The translations under genes and the position numbers were made by a program. Below the pieces are notes generated by a model that was given only the letters and a program-made list of their open reading frames with translations, did not search any database and was not told the origin of the DNA. Shown piece after piece: positions 42,203 to 51,992 of a stretch of 64,000 nucleotides of DNA. Each line of letters begins with the position of its first letter. Within the stretch, counting starts at the first letter, position 1. The stretch comes from CAZTGZ01 sp964613385 (GTDB taxonomy: Bacteria > Bacteroidota > Bacteroidia > NS11-12g > UBA9320), in contig CAZTGZ010000001.1 of assembly GCA_964613385.1 (NCBI GenBank), positions 1 through 64,000 on the forward strand. Direction: 5' to 3'.

Positions 42203-43192
42203 ATGGTAAATATCGGACATATTGAATTGGGAGAATTTCCATTGTTGCTTGCACCTATGGAAGATGTGAGCGACCCTCCATTCAGGGAAGTATGCAAAGC
42301 CAATGGGGCGGACCTCATGTACACGGAGTTCATATCCAGTGAGGGATTGATTCGCGATGCCGCTAAAAGCCTCAAAAAACTCGACATATTTAGCTACGAA
42401 AGACCCATTGGCATACAATTGTTTGGAGGTGCGGAGGAATCTATGGCCGAAGCAGCCAGAATGGCCAGTGCGGTTCGGCCGGATCTTATAGATATAAATT
42501 ATGGTTGTCCGGTGAAAGCTGTGGCTTGTAAAGGCGCCGGTGCTGCTTTATTGCAGGATATTGATAAGATGGTGAAACTCACAGAGGCTGTGGTTAAAAG
42601 TACGGATCTCCCGGTTACCGTAAAAACACGCCTGGGTTGGGACGAGAAAAGTTTGAATATTGAGGAAGTGGCCGAGAGATTGCAGGATATTGGTATTTCT
42701 GCTATAACCATTCACGGCAGGACGCGCAAACAGATGTATAAAGGTGAGGCAGATTGGACCTTGATTGGAAAAATCAAGAATAATCCGAGAATTCACATCC
42801 CAATATTTGGTAATGGCGATGTGGATTCCGCTCGAAAAGCCCTCGAAATGAAGAACAAATATGGAGTCGACGGTGTAATGATAGGGCGTGCCAGCATTGG
42901 TTATCCCTGGATTTTCAGAGAAATCAGGCATTTTTTAAATTTTGGAGAACTTCTGCCGGAACCCGGTATCAAAGAAAGAGTGGATACATGCCGCCAGCAT
43001 TTCAATGCCTCGGTTCGGTGGAAAGGTGAGAAAACGGGGATTTTTGAAATGCGGAGACATTATGCCCCATATTTTAAAGCGCTACCGGATTTTAAGGATT
43101 ACCGTATCCGTTTGGTTCAGGCGTCTACAGCTGATGAAATTTTAAATATTCTGGCAGAAATTGAACTCTATTATCAGGAGAGAGTTGCTTAA
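42203..43192 (+). CDS. dusB: tRNA-dihydrouridine synthase
   Basis: The 329-residue FMN enzyme reduces uridine to dihydrouridine in tRNA. The catalytic-cysteine region reads DINYGCPVKAVACKGAGAALLQ (split in two here by the motif), PVTVKTRLGWD is the family RxGW block, ITIHGRTRKQMYKG is the FMN-phosphate region and FGNGDVDS and MIGRASIGYPWIF complete the barrel. It resembles DusB rather than DusA or DusC by its overall pattern. Its 3' end overlaps the convergent thioredoxin-fold gene by 4 bases. Confidence 0.93.
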   Translation: MVNIGHIELGEFPLLLAPMEDVSDPPFREVCKANGADLMYTEFISSEGLIRDAAKSLKKLDIFSYERPIGIQLFGGAEESMAEAARMASAVRPDLIDINYGCPVKAVACKGAGAALLQDIDKMVKLTEAVVKSTDLPVTVKTRLGWDEKSLNIEEVAERLQDIGISAITIHGRTRKQMYKGEADWTLIGKIKNNPRIHIPIFGNGDVDSARKALEMKNKYGVDGVMIGRASIGYPWIFREIRHFLNFGELLPEPGIKERVDTCRQHFNASVRWKGEKTGIFEMRRHYAPYFKALPDFKDYRIRLVQASTADEILNILAEIELYYQERVA

Positions 43193-44367
43193 TGCGCCAT
43201 TAAACCGGCGATAATTTCTTCAAACTCCTGGCACTGTCGCGTGTATGAAATTCCCGTTGCTGGTCCACTGAAGCCAGTATGAATTCCGACAATTTCATGG
43301 TTTTTATTCAGGAAAATTGTGGTTGGAAATGACATCACTTTATCTAAAAATGGCAACATTTCTGCAGCCAATTGTCTGTCGGCACTGCCGGCAGGTATCA
43401 TCTGATAGGGAACATTCAGATTTTGACGGATTTTATTTACACGTTGTGCATGAACTGCGGTGTCTTTACCTCTCTCAAAACACAATGCCACCATTTTTGG
43501 TGAATTAATGTGCGTATTGTGATACTGAACCAGATATCTGGTTTCGTCGATACAATTAGGGCACCAGCTGCCCATTACCTGGATGATAACGGGTTGATTT
43601 TTGTATGCTTCATTTTGAAGAGAAAACCCGTGGGCCGGAAAATCAAGGCTGATACTTCCGGATGTCTTTGTACCTGTCAACTTAAATGCATCTCCAAGTT
43701 CTGAGGTGTCATCCAAAACGCCATAAAAAGAGGCCTTATAGTGGGTTCCGGAATAAAAAACTCCCTGAATTTGTTGATTCTTTCTCTTCCCTTCGAATAA
43801 AAATGCATGAGAACCATCAAAAACTGATAGGATAAATGAATCGTTGGGAAGCATATTACCTCCCAAATACCGGAAGTCACCGGTTTCTGTTTCAAAAGTT
43901 CCCATCAGCATTTTGCCGATTTGCGTAAAATGAGCTATGGCCGGATATGAAGCATGGCCGGTATCAATCTTACAATACCATCGAGAATTTTGGATGGATT
44001 TAGCTTCAAAAACGGGCTCTTCTGTTTTGATTCCCTTAATGGAAATGCGGTAATCTCCCAACCTGCTTCGGTCTTTCCAATATCCGTTTAGAGAGTCTTT
44101 ATTTCGATATAACATCAAATAACTGTCAAATACCGGATGTTCGAGCTGTAAACTATCGCCGATAAATTTAGAAGCCAATAAATCGATGAGTTCCCCTCCG
44201 TTTTTTAGTCTTGCCTGCACCAAATCCCCGGACTCTTCCAACATTAAGTTAAAGCTTAACAGTTTGGCATCCGGAAGTTGCATTTCCATTTGGTAGTGCC
44301 GCGACTGTGCGTTTAAATGGAAGGGTAGAATAAGGATGAAATTGGCTATAAACAGGAATATCCGCAT
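43189..44367 (-). CDS. Secreted thiol-disulfide oxidoreductase-like protein (TlpA/AhpC fold)
   Basis: This 392-residue protein has a signal peptide (cleavage near LNA-QSRHY), an N-terminal beta-rich domain of about 230 residues with no recognised family, and a thioredoxin-like C-terminal domain containing GSWCPNCIDE, a CxxC redox motif (WCPNC) in the position of TlpA/ResA proteins. It probably reduces or isomerises disulfides, or supports cytochrome assembly, in the periplasm. It is 16 bases after the TPR gene on the same strand, so the two may be expressed together. Confidence 0.87.
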   Translation of the reverse strand: MRIFLFIANFILILPFHLNAQSRHYQMEMQLPDAKLLSFNLMLEESGDLVQARLKNGGELIDLLASKFIGDSLQLEHPVFDSYLMLYRNKDSLNGYWKDRSRLGDYRISIKGIKTEEPVFEAKSIQNSRWYCKIDTGHASYPAIAHFTQIGKMLMGTFETETGDFRYLGGNMLPNDSFILSVFDGSHAFLFEGKRKNQQIQGVFYSGTHYKASFYGVLDDTSELGDAFKLTGTKTSGSISLDFPAHGFSLQNEAYKNQPVIIQVMGSWCPNCIDETRYLVQYHNTHINSPKMVALCFERGKDTAVHAQRVNKIRQNLNVPYQMIPAGSADRQLAAEMLPFLDKVMSFPTTIFLNKNHEIVGIHTGFSGPATGISYTRQCQEFEEIIAGLMAH

Positions 44368-44383
44368 ATGATGTATTCGGGTT

Positions 44384-46189
44384 TCAGAGCTTGTCGGACT
44401 CTACTTCAGGCTGCAATTTAAGGATCTGTTTTCTGGCTTCTACCGTAAAAAGACTTCCTGTATAATTGAAAACGAGTTTTTGATACAATTCTAAGGCCTT
44501 TTCTTTTTGGGATGTTTTATGTTGATAGATGGCAGCCAACTCCATAATCGCATTATCCGCGAGTATGTCTCCTCCGAACTTTTGAATAACCATGAGATAA
44601 TTTTTCTCCGCATCTGCCAACTGACCGGTTCTCTGCATAATTCGGGCTTTCAGCAGGTATATATCGTCTTCTAAACTATGTTTTGGAAACTGAAAGGGCA
44701 TCAGATTCAATATTTTCAGACTTTCATCATAGCGCTGTTGAAAGAAGAACAACTCGGCTTCTGCAAATTTCTTTAGGGCTTCCGTAGAACTGTCGAGTCC
44801 TGTATTGTCCAAAATAACCATGCTCAATTCAATGGCATTATTCGAAATCAGCTGGGAAGTGGCAGTTTTTAAGACGTCCAGTTGATCTTTTGCCCAATCA
44901 AAATCTCCGGTAAAATAACTCAACCTGGCATTTCGGAGTCTGGCTTCCTGTCCTAAAGGGTCCTCCAAAAAGTCCTTATCCACCTGACCATACATAAGTT
45001 GGGCATCCCAAATGTCTCCTCTCATCAGATAGGCATCGCCCAATGATAGCTTGCAACTTCCATTAAATTTCGGTTGAACCCGGGTCATGGTTGCCAATTC
45101 TTCCAATAAGGCAATCCCTTTAACAAGGTCGTGAATATAAAACACATAGCACTCGGCCAATTGCTTCATTGATGCCGAAGTTGCAGGTGATTTGCCATAC
45201 GTATTTAAGAAATCCAAATAATCTTTTTCAAGGAGTTCCAACTCACTCTTTTCATAGTTTCGGGTTGAAATGGAAGTATACCTGGTTTCGAGTAAACCTC
45301 CCCTGGCGTTCAGGTAAAAATAATTCTCGCTTCCCAATTGTATCACCTGTTGATAGCTTTCAATGGCTAAGTCAAATTGATCATTTGACCTGCAAAGAGC
45401 GGCAAATTCCATCCATTCGAGTCCGGGAGTTTTGTTCTTCCGCTCCATGGATTGGACCTGACGGAATGCAGAACGGTACTCTTTCTTTTGTATGAATACC
45501 CAAAGAAGCAACTCATCTAAAACGGTTTTATCCGGTGTTTTTTGAAGCTGCATCAATATTTTTTCCTTTAGATAATTGAGTTCAGTTTCTTTACCCAAAA
45601 TGTAAACCAGTTGATTTTGAGCAATTTCGAGGTGGGATTCATTTTGTATAACCCATTGAACCGCTTCATCGCATAATTTTTTCCATTCACCGCTTTCCTT
45701 GTATAACAGCATTAATTCTGAAGCAAAAGCGGTTGGGTAGCCGGCTTTTTTTCTTCCTTCCAGTAAAGTGGCAATGGCCTGTTCTTTCAGGCCGCGTTTC
45801 TGAAATGCCAAAGAAAGCTTAATGGTATTGTTTTCGTCCTGGTCTATGGATTTAATCAGTGTTTCAAAAGTCGTTTGTGCCGACTTATTGTCGCCTTTTA
45901 ACTGATAAAGCACACCCTGGTCAACTTGAAACGAAGGATTGTCAGGTTGCCTTTTAATTTGTTTTTTGATGAGTTTATCGGCCCCTTCAAAATCTTTTGT
46001 TTTGGTGAGACAAGTGAAGTAGTTCTGATAGAAATAAACGGATTCCGGATTTTTCTTTAAGAGCTTTTCATACAGAATCTGGGCTTTGTCATATGCTTCT
46101 TCAGCCATATATTGAGCTGCAATTTGCTCATCTGATTCCTGAGCCCCGGCCAAAACCGGTAAAAGCAAAAGCAAAAACAAAATCCTCAT
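44384..46189 (-). CDS. Secreted tetratricopeptide repeat protein
   Basis: The 601-residue protein has a signal peptide (cleavage near LAG-AQES) and many 34-residue helical repeats from about residue 25 to 575, for example AYDKAQILYEKLLKKNPES and DAEKNYLMVIQKFGGDILADNA. TPR arrays mediate protein contacts. The pattern of repeats and secretion recalls Bacteroidota envelope and gliding/T9SS-accessory TPR proteins, but no specific partner can be named. It is just upstream of the thioredoxin-fold gene. Confidence 0.85.
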   Translation of the reverse strand: MRILFLLLLLPVLAGAQESDEQIAAQYMAEEAYDKAQILYEKLLKKNPESVYFYQNYFTCLTKTKDFEGADKLIKKQIKRQPDNPSFQVDQGVLYQLKGDNKSAQTTFETLIKSIDQDENNTIKLSLAFQKRGLKEQAIATLLEGRKKAGYPTAFASELMLLYKESGEWKKLCDEAVQWVIQNESHLEIAQNQLVYILGKETELNYLKEKILMQLQKTPDKTVLDELLLWVFIQKKEYRSAFRQVQSMERKNKTPGLEWMEFAALCRSNDQFDLAIESYQQVIQLGSENYFYLNARGGLLETRYTSISTRNYEKSELELLEKDYLDFLNTYGKSPATSASMKQLAECYVFYIHDLVKGIALLEELATMTRVQPKFNGSCKLSLGDAYLMRGDIWDAQLMYGQVDKDFLEDPLGQEARLRNARLSYFTGDFDWAKDQLDVLKTATSQLISNNAIELSMVILDNTGLDSSTEALKKFAEAELFFFQQRYDESLKILNLMPFQFPKHSLEDDIYLLKARIMQRTGQLADAEKNYLMVIQKFGGDILADNAIMELAAIYQHKTSQKEKALELYQKLVFNYTGSLFTVEARKQILKLQPEVESDKL

Positions 46190-46353
46190 AATTCCGGTGG
46201 TTCAATTACCATGCCAACGAATAACGTTGCACTGCTGCGAAACTACATAAATCACCTTTGCAATTTTGATGGTTTTGGACAAACTATACAATTCAACCTG
46301 ACAAAATCATCACATTGCCAGAACTATTTTACTCCAAACCGCAATTTAAAAGT

Positions 46354-46758
46354 TTATGAAGCAGTTTTTCGTCCCAGATACGCCATTGCGGGAATGCCCA
46401 GCAGCGCCATCGCCCACCACCAAACAGGACTCGGGATGGAAATCATATTAAATACCGAGGCTGCCAAAAGCAACAATGCAAAAATGATCATAAAGCGCAT
46501 TCCGGCATCTTTTTTAATTCTGGTTGCCACCCATACCGCTGCAAATGCCGCCAACATCCAGCCCAAAGGCACTAAAATTAAGGCAGACAAAGGTGCATTT
46601 TCCATGATGTATTTACTTCCTTCCGGGCTCATAGGGTCAATACCATCGGGAAGACTGAAAAGTTGATGACTAAGCATTTCCATAGCCATCACCACAAGCA
46701 TACCGGCAATCAATCCGATTATTAAGGCAATGATAAATCTTACGACAGGTTGATTCAT
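46354..46758 (-). CDS. Small integral membrane protein, four helices
   Basis: I do not recognise this 134-residue protein. Hydrophobic segments lie at about residues 6-28, 57-80, 88-106 and 110-127, with a short acidic loop (DGIDPMSPEGS) between the first and second that should be outside the membrane. A -7-like promoter box lies upstream. It is separated from the TPR gene by 164 bases in which I see nothing else. No functional motif. Confidence 0.7.
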   Translation of the reverse strand: MNQPVVRFIIALIIGLIAGMLVVMAMEMLSHQLFSLPDGIDPMSPEGSKYIMENAPLSALILVPLGWMLAAFAAVWVATRIKKDAGMRFMIIFALLLLAASVFNMISIPSPVWWWAMALLGIPAMAYLGRKTAS

Positions 46759-46777
46759 TTTATTGGCTTTTTATAGT

Positions 46778-46785
46778 CAAACATA
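46778..46785 (-). promoter_or_regulatory. Candidate -7 promoter element of the four-helix membrane protein gene
   Basis: On the minus strand the sequence is TATGTTTG, matching TAnnTTTG, 19 bases before the ATG at 46758. Confidence 0.45.
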
Positions 46786-46880
46786 ATCAAAATCAATGAT
46801 TCGTGCATAAATGCAGATGGGAAGCCTTCAGATTCAAATCATTTTGAATCCGGTATTTTGGATGTTAATTTGCACATATT

Positions 46881-47750
46881 GTGAGCCAAAAAGTTTTAAG
46901 TATCGGCGGTGTTCCTGAACATTTCAACTATCCCTGGAAATTTGCGAGAGAATTGGGAATGCTGGGTCCGGATTTGCCTTTAAACTGGCGGGATGAACCT
47001 GCCGGCTCCGGTGCTTTATTGGAACAATTGTCTCAAGGAGACTTGGATTTGGCCGTTGTCTTAACGGAAGGTGCGGTCAAGTATATTTCTAAACACCCTG
47101 ATGTGCGAATTTTGGGAAGTTATGTCTGCACTCCGTTAATCTGGGGCATACACGTGGCATCAAATTCAGATATAAAGGTTCAGGATCAATTAATTGGTAG
47201 AAAATATGCCATAAGCCGCATGGGTTCTGGTTCTCATTTAATGGCATGTGTAGAGGCGTTGCAACGAAATTTAATTATTGAGGATAGCCAGTGGGTGATT
47301 TGTCACGGCCTGGAAGGCGCACGTATGGCCTTAAGAAATGGGAATGCGGATGTGATTTTTTGGGAGAAGTTTATGACCTCGCCACTCGTGCAATCCGGTG
47401 AATTTCGGCGGATTGGAGAGTGTCTGACTCCGTGGCCATGCTTTGTGATTTGTGTTCGGGATGACTTTGCCATAGAGAATCGAATTCTTCTGGAAAGACT
47501 GCTGCATACCCTTCAAGGGGCTTGTCGAATGTTTATGTTTTTACCTGATGCCGGAAAAATCATTTCTGAGCAATATGGATTGGCCTTAAAAGAAGCGGAA
47601 GATTGGTTTAATGCTGTGGAATGGAATGTGTCAAATTCATTCAGTAAAAAGGCCCTGAATAACGCACAGTATTATTTGCAGCAAGCACGAGTGCTGGATC
47701 AGATCACAGATACACGGGATTTGGTTTCGTCTATAACAATGATGATTTGA
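46881..47750 (+). CDS. Periplasmic-binding-protein-like protein without signal peptide
   Basis: The 289-residue product begins with GTG and has the fold pattern of type-II solute-binding proteins of the NMT1/THI5/SsuA kind: LSIGGVPEHFNYPWKFARELG, LDLAVVLTEGAVKYIS and the GMRALRN-like GARMALRNGNADVIFWE. There is no signal peptide, unlike ABC-transporter binding proteins, so it should be cytosolic, and no transporter genes are adjacent. Similar signal-less proteins occur in other bacteria and in fungi, with unknown roles. A TTAATTTG box lies 8 bases upstream of the start. Confidence 0.72.
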   Translation: MSQKVLSIGGVPEHFNYPWKFARELGMLGPDLPLNWRDEPAGSGALLEQLSQGDLDLAVVLTEGAVKYISKHPDVRILGSYVCTPLIWGIHVASNSDIKVQDQLIGRKYAISRMGSGSHLMACVEALQRNLIIEDSQWVICHGLEGARMALRNGNADVIFWEKFMTSPLVQSGEFRRIGECLTPWPCFVICVRDDFAIENRILLERLLHTLQGACRMFMFLPDAGKIISEQYGLALKEAEDWFNAVEWNVSNSFSKKALNNAQYYLQQARVLDQITDTRDLVSSITMMI

Positions 47751-47804
47751 TAGAATCCGGGGTTACTTAATGCTGGCTATGGTATAAAAATCAAACGAAA
47801 GTTT

Positions 47805-48713
47805 ATGAGAAATACTCAATTAATTCTTGCGATAATGACGATGATGGTTTTCGGTGCAGCTTGTAACAAGGCAGAACAATCCGTCCAGTCGGATGCCAGT
47901 GCAGAAGCCGGCTATTCTGAAGTTGTGGAAGGTGCTTTTGTGAGCACAGAAGCAGATGCGAGTTCAAAGGCCAGTAATGGATCAGAACCCAATGCCCTTC
48001 AATTTCCGGATCGGGCGGGCAATGTAGATGTAAACCCGAAGAAACATGCAGAATACATGATGAAAGAAGGTGGGATGGGGCTAAAACTGAAAGAATATTC
48101 CAATGGTTTAAAGGACATCCGTTTGGCCATTCAGAAGAGTGGCGGATATATCAGTTCTGAAGGTGAATCGAGAGAGGTTCAGAGAATCCAGAACAATCTG
48201 GTAATCAGAGTGCCATCCGCACAATTTGATGCTTTGGTTGAGACCTTGTCAGACCTTGCAGAAAACGTTGACTATAAGAACATTAATGTGACAGATGTAA
48301 GCGAAGAGTACGTGGATATAGAAGCGAGAATTAAAACCAAAAAAGAAGTTGAAAAGACGTATACGGAGTTTTTGGGAAGGGCGCGAAACATCGAAGAAAT
48401 ATTGAAGGTGGAAAATGAGCTCAGGGTTATTCGGGAGGAGATAGAATCAAGGGAAGGAAGACTCAGATTTTTAAAAGACCGCATTGCTTACAGCACCTTG
48501 AATCTGAACGTTTATGAAGATTTGGACTTTACCGGAAGCATTTCCAAAAAACCCGGTTTTCTCAACAAGATCGGAGAAGGTTTGGCCACCGGATGGAAAG
48601 GTGTATTGAATGTATTCATAGGCATAGTTTATTTATGGCCGGTATGGCTGATAACAGGAACGTTGACTTATGCTTTGATTCGTCGCAGAAAAAAAAGGAT
48701 GAAGGTTCAATGA
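47805..48713 (+). CDS. DUF4349 lipoprotein with coiled coil and membrane anchor
   Basis: The 302-residue protein has a lipobox (FGAAC, Cys near residue 21), a Ser/Ala-rich linker, the DUF4349 domain (KDIRLAIQKSGGYISSEGES, NNLVIRVPSAQFDALV, VDIEARIKTKKEVEKTY) and a coiled-coil with EEILKVENELRVIREEIESREG, then one transmembrane helix near residue 270-290. The role of DUF4349 is unknown. It overlaps the MmcQ-like gene by ATGA and is 54 bases after the binding-protein-like gene. Confidence 0.85.
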   Translation: MRNTQLILAIMTMMVFGAACNKAEQSVQSDASAEAGYSEVVEGAFVSTEADASSKASNGSEPNALQFPDRAGNVDVNPKKHAEYMMKEGGMGLKLKEYSNGLKDIRLAIQKSGGYISSEGESREVQRIQNNLVIRVPSAQFDALVETLSDLAENVDYKNINVTDVSEEYVDIEARIKTKKEVEKTYTEFLGRARNIEEILKVENELRVIREEIESREGRLRFLKDRIAYSTLNLNVYEDLDFTGSISKKPGFLNKIGEGLATGWKGVLNVFIGIVYLWPVWLITGTLTYALIRRRKKRMKVQ

Positions 48714-49030
48714 GTTTGGAATTAATTCGCAAACTTGTGGGTGACTTGCCAAATGTTGCAGAAGGCGCTCATTTTGATAAGGTTTCATTTAAAACACCCG
48801 GGGGAAAGATATTCGCAACCCTGGAACCCCGACAAGAGCAACTTTGTGTTAAATTGAACCTGGAAGACCAGGATACTTTTCACCGACTTAAACCCGATGA
48901 AATCTATGCGGTTCCTAATAAATGGGGAATACAGGGATGGACCTTGGTTCAGGTTAAAGCCGTTCAGACAGAAATGTTGAAAGACTTGCTGGAAACAGCG
49001 TATTTCACGGTGTCTAAAGGTCGTTCGTAA
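48710..49030 (+). CDS. MmcQ/YjbR-family protein
   Basis: The 106-residue product fits the MmcQ/YjbR family: MSLELIRKLVGDLPNVAEGAHFDKVSFKT (split, residues 1-29), then GGKIFATLE and DEIYAVPNKWGIQGWTLVQ. The family is called DNA-binding-like because of its cyclophilin/CyaY-like fold but its function is unproved. The start at 48710 is chosen over 48593 because the first 39 codons of the longer frame lie inside the DUF4349 gene and the family begins here; the ATGA overlap with DUF4349 agrees. Confidence 0.85.
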   Translation: MSLELIRKLVGDLPNVAEGAHFDKVSFKTPGGKIFATLEPRQEQLCVKLNLEDQDTFHRLKPDEIYAVPNKWGIQGWTLVQVKAVQTEMLKDLLETAYFTVSKGRS

Positions 49031-49084
49031 GTCAAATTCGCTGAGCAAAGCGGTAATTCTGATTTCATGTACTTAATTTGAATC

Positions 49085-51988
49085 ATGAAAAGCAAGTTGA
49101 CCGCACTTTGTTTCGCCATTCTTGCGAACAGTATTTTATTTGCAGCTGTTCAAAAGCCAACGCCATATTCACCTGACGATAAAGTAACCAAGCAAGAAAC
49201 CTGCGCCAAAATAATCGCGCAATCGACCTATGGAAATGCGAAATACGAATTTGAATATGCTGACAATCCTCAATTTAACCATTCGGTAAGAGTAAAAGCG
49301 TACAACAATAGCGGTAGCCTTGGCTTTGGATTTACCTTGCCTTTGCGATTTAATACCACTTACTACTGGCGTAGCAAAATATTTGTGGGAACCGATTCTT
49401 CGGATTGGTCTGTGTCCAGATCCTTTACCACAGATACTGCCATAACGATCTTAGGCCCATCAGACAATCTCACCAAAACGAGTGCAGGCGTTTACTTCAG
49501 CTGGTCGCGCAACGCACATTACGATCAGTACATACTTGAATGTGATACACAATCAGATTTCAAGAGTCCATCACTCTGTCAGCAGTTTCTCACTGACACT
49601 TTTAGCTGGTTTTATCTGGAAACTCGTGAAAAGTGCATACAGTACAGCTCAAAGTATTTTTGGCGTCTTCGTGGATATAAAGGTTCAGACAGCTCTCAAT
49701 GGACTGCAACCCGAAACTTCACTACTCAGGACACGGTCAGAATTTACAACCCCGGAGTTTTAATAAGCAGTGCATCCACATCCACACGCATAGACTTTGC
49801 CTGGGACAGGTTTGTTACCCATCAGGTACAATATGATACCCTGGCTGATTTCAGCAGTCCCGATAACATTCTGAATGTGTCCACCGATGACTATGCCTAT
49901 TGTGCCTTGCGAAATCTCAAATTTGATAAAACGTATTACTGGAGGCTTCGGGCCTGCGCTACAACAGATAGTACCATTTGGACCAAGCCCAGGGTACTCA
50001 ATGTTCAAGGCTTCAGTAATAAAAATGCATTTCAATCAGGAGATAACCCAATACCTCCCACAAGTACATTTAGCTTTAATTTGATAGATTCAGCCGTTTC
50101 GTACCGAATTCAAGCCGATACCACCCCAAAATTTAATTCTGTATTCCTTATCGATTCTTTGAGGATATATGATCCTAAAAAATCTTATGGACAAAACCGG
50201 GGCATTGAATTTAGCGAAATACCTTTCAAAACCCAATTATATGTGCGCATTCGTCCTCAACATGCCGCTGATACAGGGGCCTGGTCGCTGGTGTATAGTC
50301 GACCGACCATTGCGAAGGCCACCAATTATTATCCTTATAATACATCCGTGAATGTTCCGGTTTATACGCCATTTTATATAAAATCATATACCGGGATTGA
50401 AAAATACAGGATACAGCGCGATGTAAAAATAGATTTTTCATCCCCTGAATTGTTGGATACGCAATTTTCAGCCGGTTCACAATTTTATCTCCCGACGATG
50501 AAGTTTAATCACAAGTATTACTGGAGGCTATGTTATATCAACGGTTCTGACACCTCATACTGGTCTGATCCGGCGGGATTTACCACGCAGGTGGCTCCTA
50601 TACTCAAATATCCCCTCCAGTTGCACTTGAGCAGTCCGGGGGTAAAAGTGAGTTTCGATTGGGATTCCATGCCGGGTTCTACGGCCTACGAATTGATGCT
50701 TGATACCAGTAAAAACTTCGATTCTCCAGTTTTAAAGACCCATCTTAGAATAGGGGATACCAGCAATATGTTGATTCAACACTTGTATTTCGGTAAGTAC
50801 TATTGGTGGAAAGTAAGAGCCTTAACAGATATTGACACCAGTTTATGGTCTGACGCATGGTTTTTTACAACCCCGGCTTCACCATCACTGGATTGGCCCT
50901 ATAATAATCAAACCGGAATTAGTTTTAGCAGTTTGGATTGGAGATCGATACCGGGAACCCAGGGTTATGAGTACATGCTGGATACAGACAGTTTGTTCAC
51001 GAATCCCTGGACAGGAAAAGAAAGTAAGGAGCAACCATTTTTCCATTACTTTAGCCCGAATCCAACTACATTTAACACCAAATATTTCTGGAAAATCCGG
51101 GTATTTCATGAAGAGGACACTTCGCAATGGAGCGAAATCTGGAAATTCACGACCCGGGAGAGATATGGAGTCAAATTGTTATATCCTGCATTGGGACAAG
51201 AGAAGATACCGCCAGGGCATATCATGAATTGGGAAGCCATTTCCGATGCGACTACCTATGTGATTGCCATTTCTGAATTTCCCGATATGCGCAATGCTTC
51301 TTTTAGTACTTCTGCGACCAAACAACTGATCGTGTCGCTCAAGACCAAACAGAAATATTACTGGCAGGTGATCGCAAAGAACAAGGATGGTATACATTTA
51401 ACTGATACGAGTTTAACTTTTCATTTCACAACGGATTCAGCTTTTGCAGCACCTAACCTGTTAACTCCGGCAGATCAGGCAACCAAAGTGGCCTTGAACA
51501 ATGTGACGTTTAGCTGGAGTTCTGTTACGGGTGCAACTTATGAAATTCAATTTTCACTGGACCCGGGATTTACCACCAGTCAAACCAGTGCAGTAAGCGG
51601 ATCTGGTACCGTCATCAGCAATTTTATCGGAAACAGAGTGTATTACTGGCGTGTAAGAGCTAAAAATGCATATTCAACAGGTCCCTGGTCAGGGAGCCGA
51701 AGCTTTACAACAACTTTCGGTCTATTTACACATACCGGCTCATTGGATGCATTTCGGGTATATCCGAATCCGGGAAATGGTACCATATATATTTCAGGTG
51801 TAGAGCATGGAGATGCGTACAGCATTACAGATCTATTTGGAAGGAAGGTAAAAGAAGGAATATTTAATTCGCCAACGGAAACGCAAATGCTTGATTTGCA
51901 TGAATTAAGAAGCGGTATATACTGGATTTCCCTTGAAAGTGATGGTGTATTCGAAACAAAGAAAATAGAGATCATCGGCAAAGAATAA
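49085..51988 (+). CDS. Large secreted fibronectin-like repeat protein with T9SS sorting domain
   Basis: The 967-residue protein has a signal peptide (cleavage near LFA-AVQKP) and about nine copies of a roughly 95-100-residue beta-sandwich repeat, each ending in a YYWR-x-R-type strand and WS-x-x-x-x-FTT, for example YYWRSKIFVGTDSSDWS and YFWKIRVFHEEDTSQWS. The last 80 residues, from FRVYPNPGNGTIYISG, are a T9SS type A sorting domain. The repeats resemble fibronectin type III folds and suggest adhesion or a polymer-binding surface protein. No enzyme domain is seen. A near-leaderless promoter-like TTAATTTG precedes the start. Confidence 0.85.
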   Translation: MKSKLTALCFAILANSILFAAVQKPTPYSPDDKVTKQETCAKIIAQSTYGNAKYEFEYADNPQFNHSVRVKAYNNSGSLGFGFTLPLRFNTTYYWRSKIFVGTDSSDWSVSRSFTTDTAITILGPSDNLTKTSAGVYFSWSRNAHYDQYILECDTQSDFKSPSLCQQFLTDTFSWFYLETREKCIQYSSKYFWRLRGYKGSDSSQWTATRNFTTQDTVRIYNPGVLISSASTSTRIDFAWDRFVTHQVQYDTLADFSSPDNILNVSTDDYAYCALRNLKFDKTYYWRLRACATTDSTIWTKPRVLNVQGFSNKNAFQSGDNPIPPTSTFSFNLIDSAVSYRIQADTTPKFNSVFLIDSLRIYDPKKSYGQNRGIEFSEIPFKTQLYVRIRPQHAADTGAWSLVYSRPTIAKATNYYPYNTSVNVPVYTPFYIKSYTGIEKYRIQRDVKIDFSSPELLDTQFSAGSQFYLPTMKFNHKYYWRLCYINGSDTSYWSDPAGFTTQVAPILKYPLQLHLSSPGVKVSFDWDSMPGSTAYELMLDTSKNFDSPVLKTHLRIGDTSNMLIQHLYFGKYYWWKVRALTDIDTSLWSDAWFFTTPASPSLDWPYNNQTGISFSSLDWRSIPGTQGYEYMLDTDSLFTNPWTGKESKEQPFFHYFSPNPTTFNTKYFWKIRVFHEEDTSQWSEIWKFTTRERYGVKLLYPALGQEKIPPGHIMNWEAISDATTYVIAISEFPDMRNASFSTSATKQLIVSLKTKQKYYWQVIAKNKDGIHLTDTSLTFHFTTDSAFAAPNLLTPADQATKVALNNVTFSWSSVTGATYEIQFSLDPGFTTSQTSAVSGSGTVISNFIGNRVYYWRVRAKNAYSTGPWSGSRSFTTTFGLFTHTGSLDAFRVYPNPGNGTIYISGVEHGDAYSITDLFGRKVKEGIFNSPTETQMLDLHELRSGIYWISLESDGVFETKKIEIIGKE

Positions 51989-51992
51989 ATCC

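Noticed and set aside
48593..48709. Longer start for the MmcQ-like gene
   Set aside because: The extension lies inside the DUF4349 gene in another frame; the family begins at 48710.
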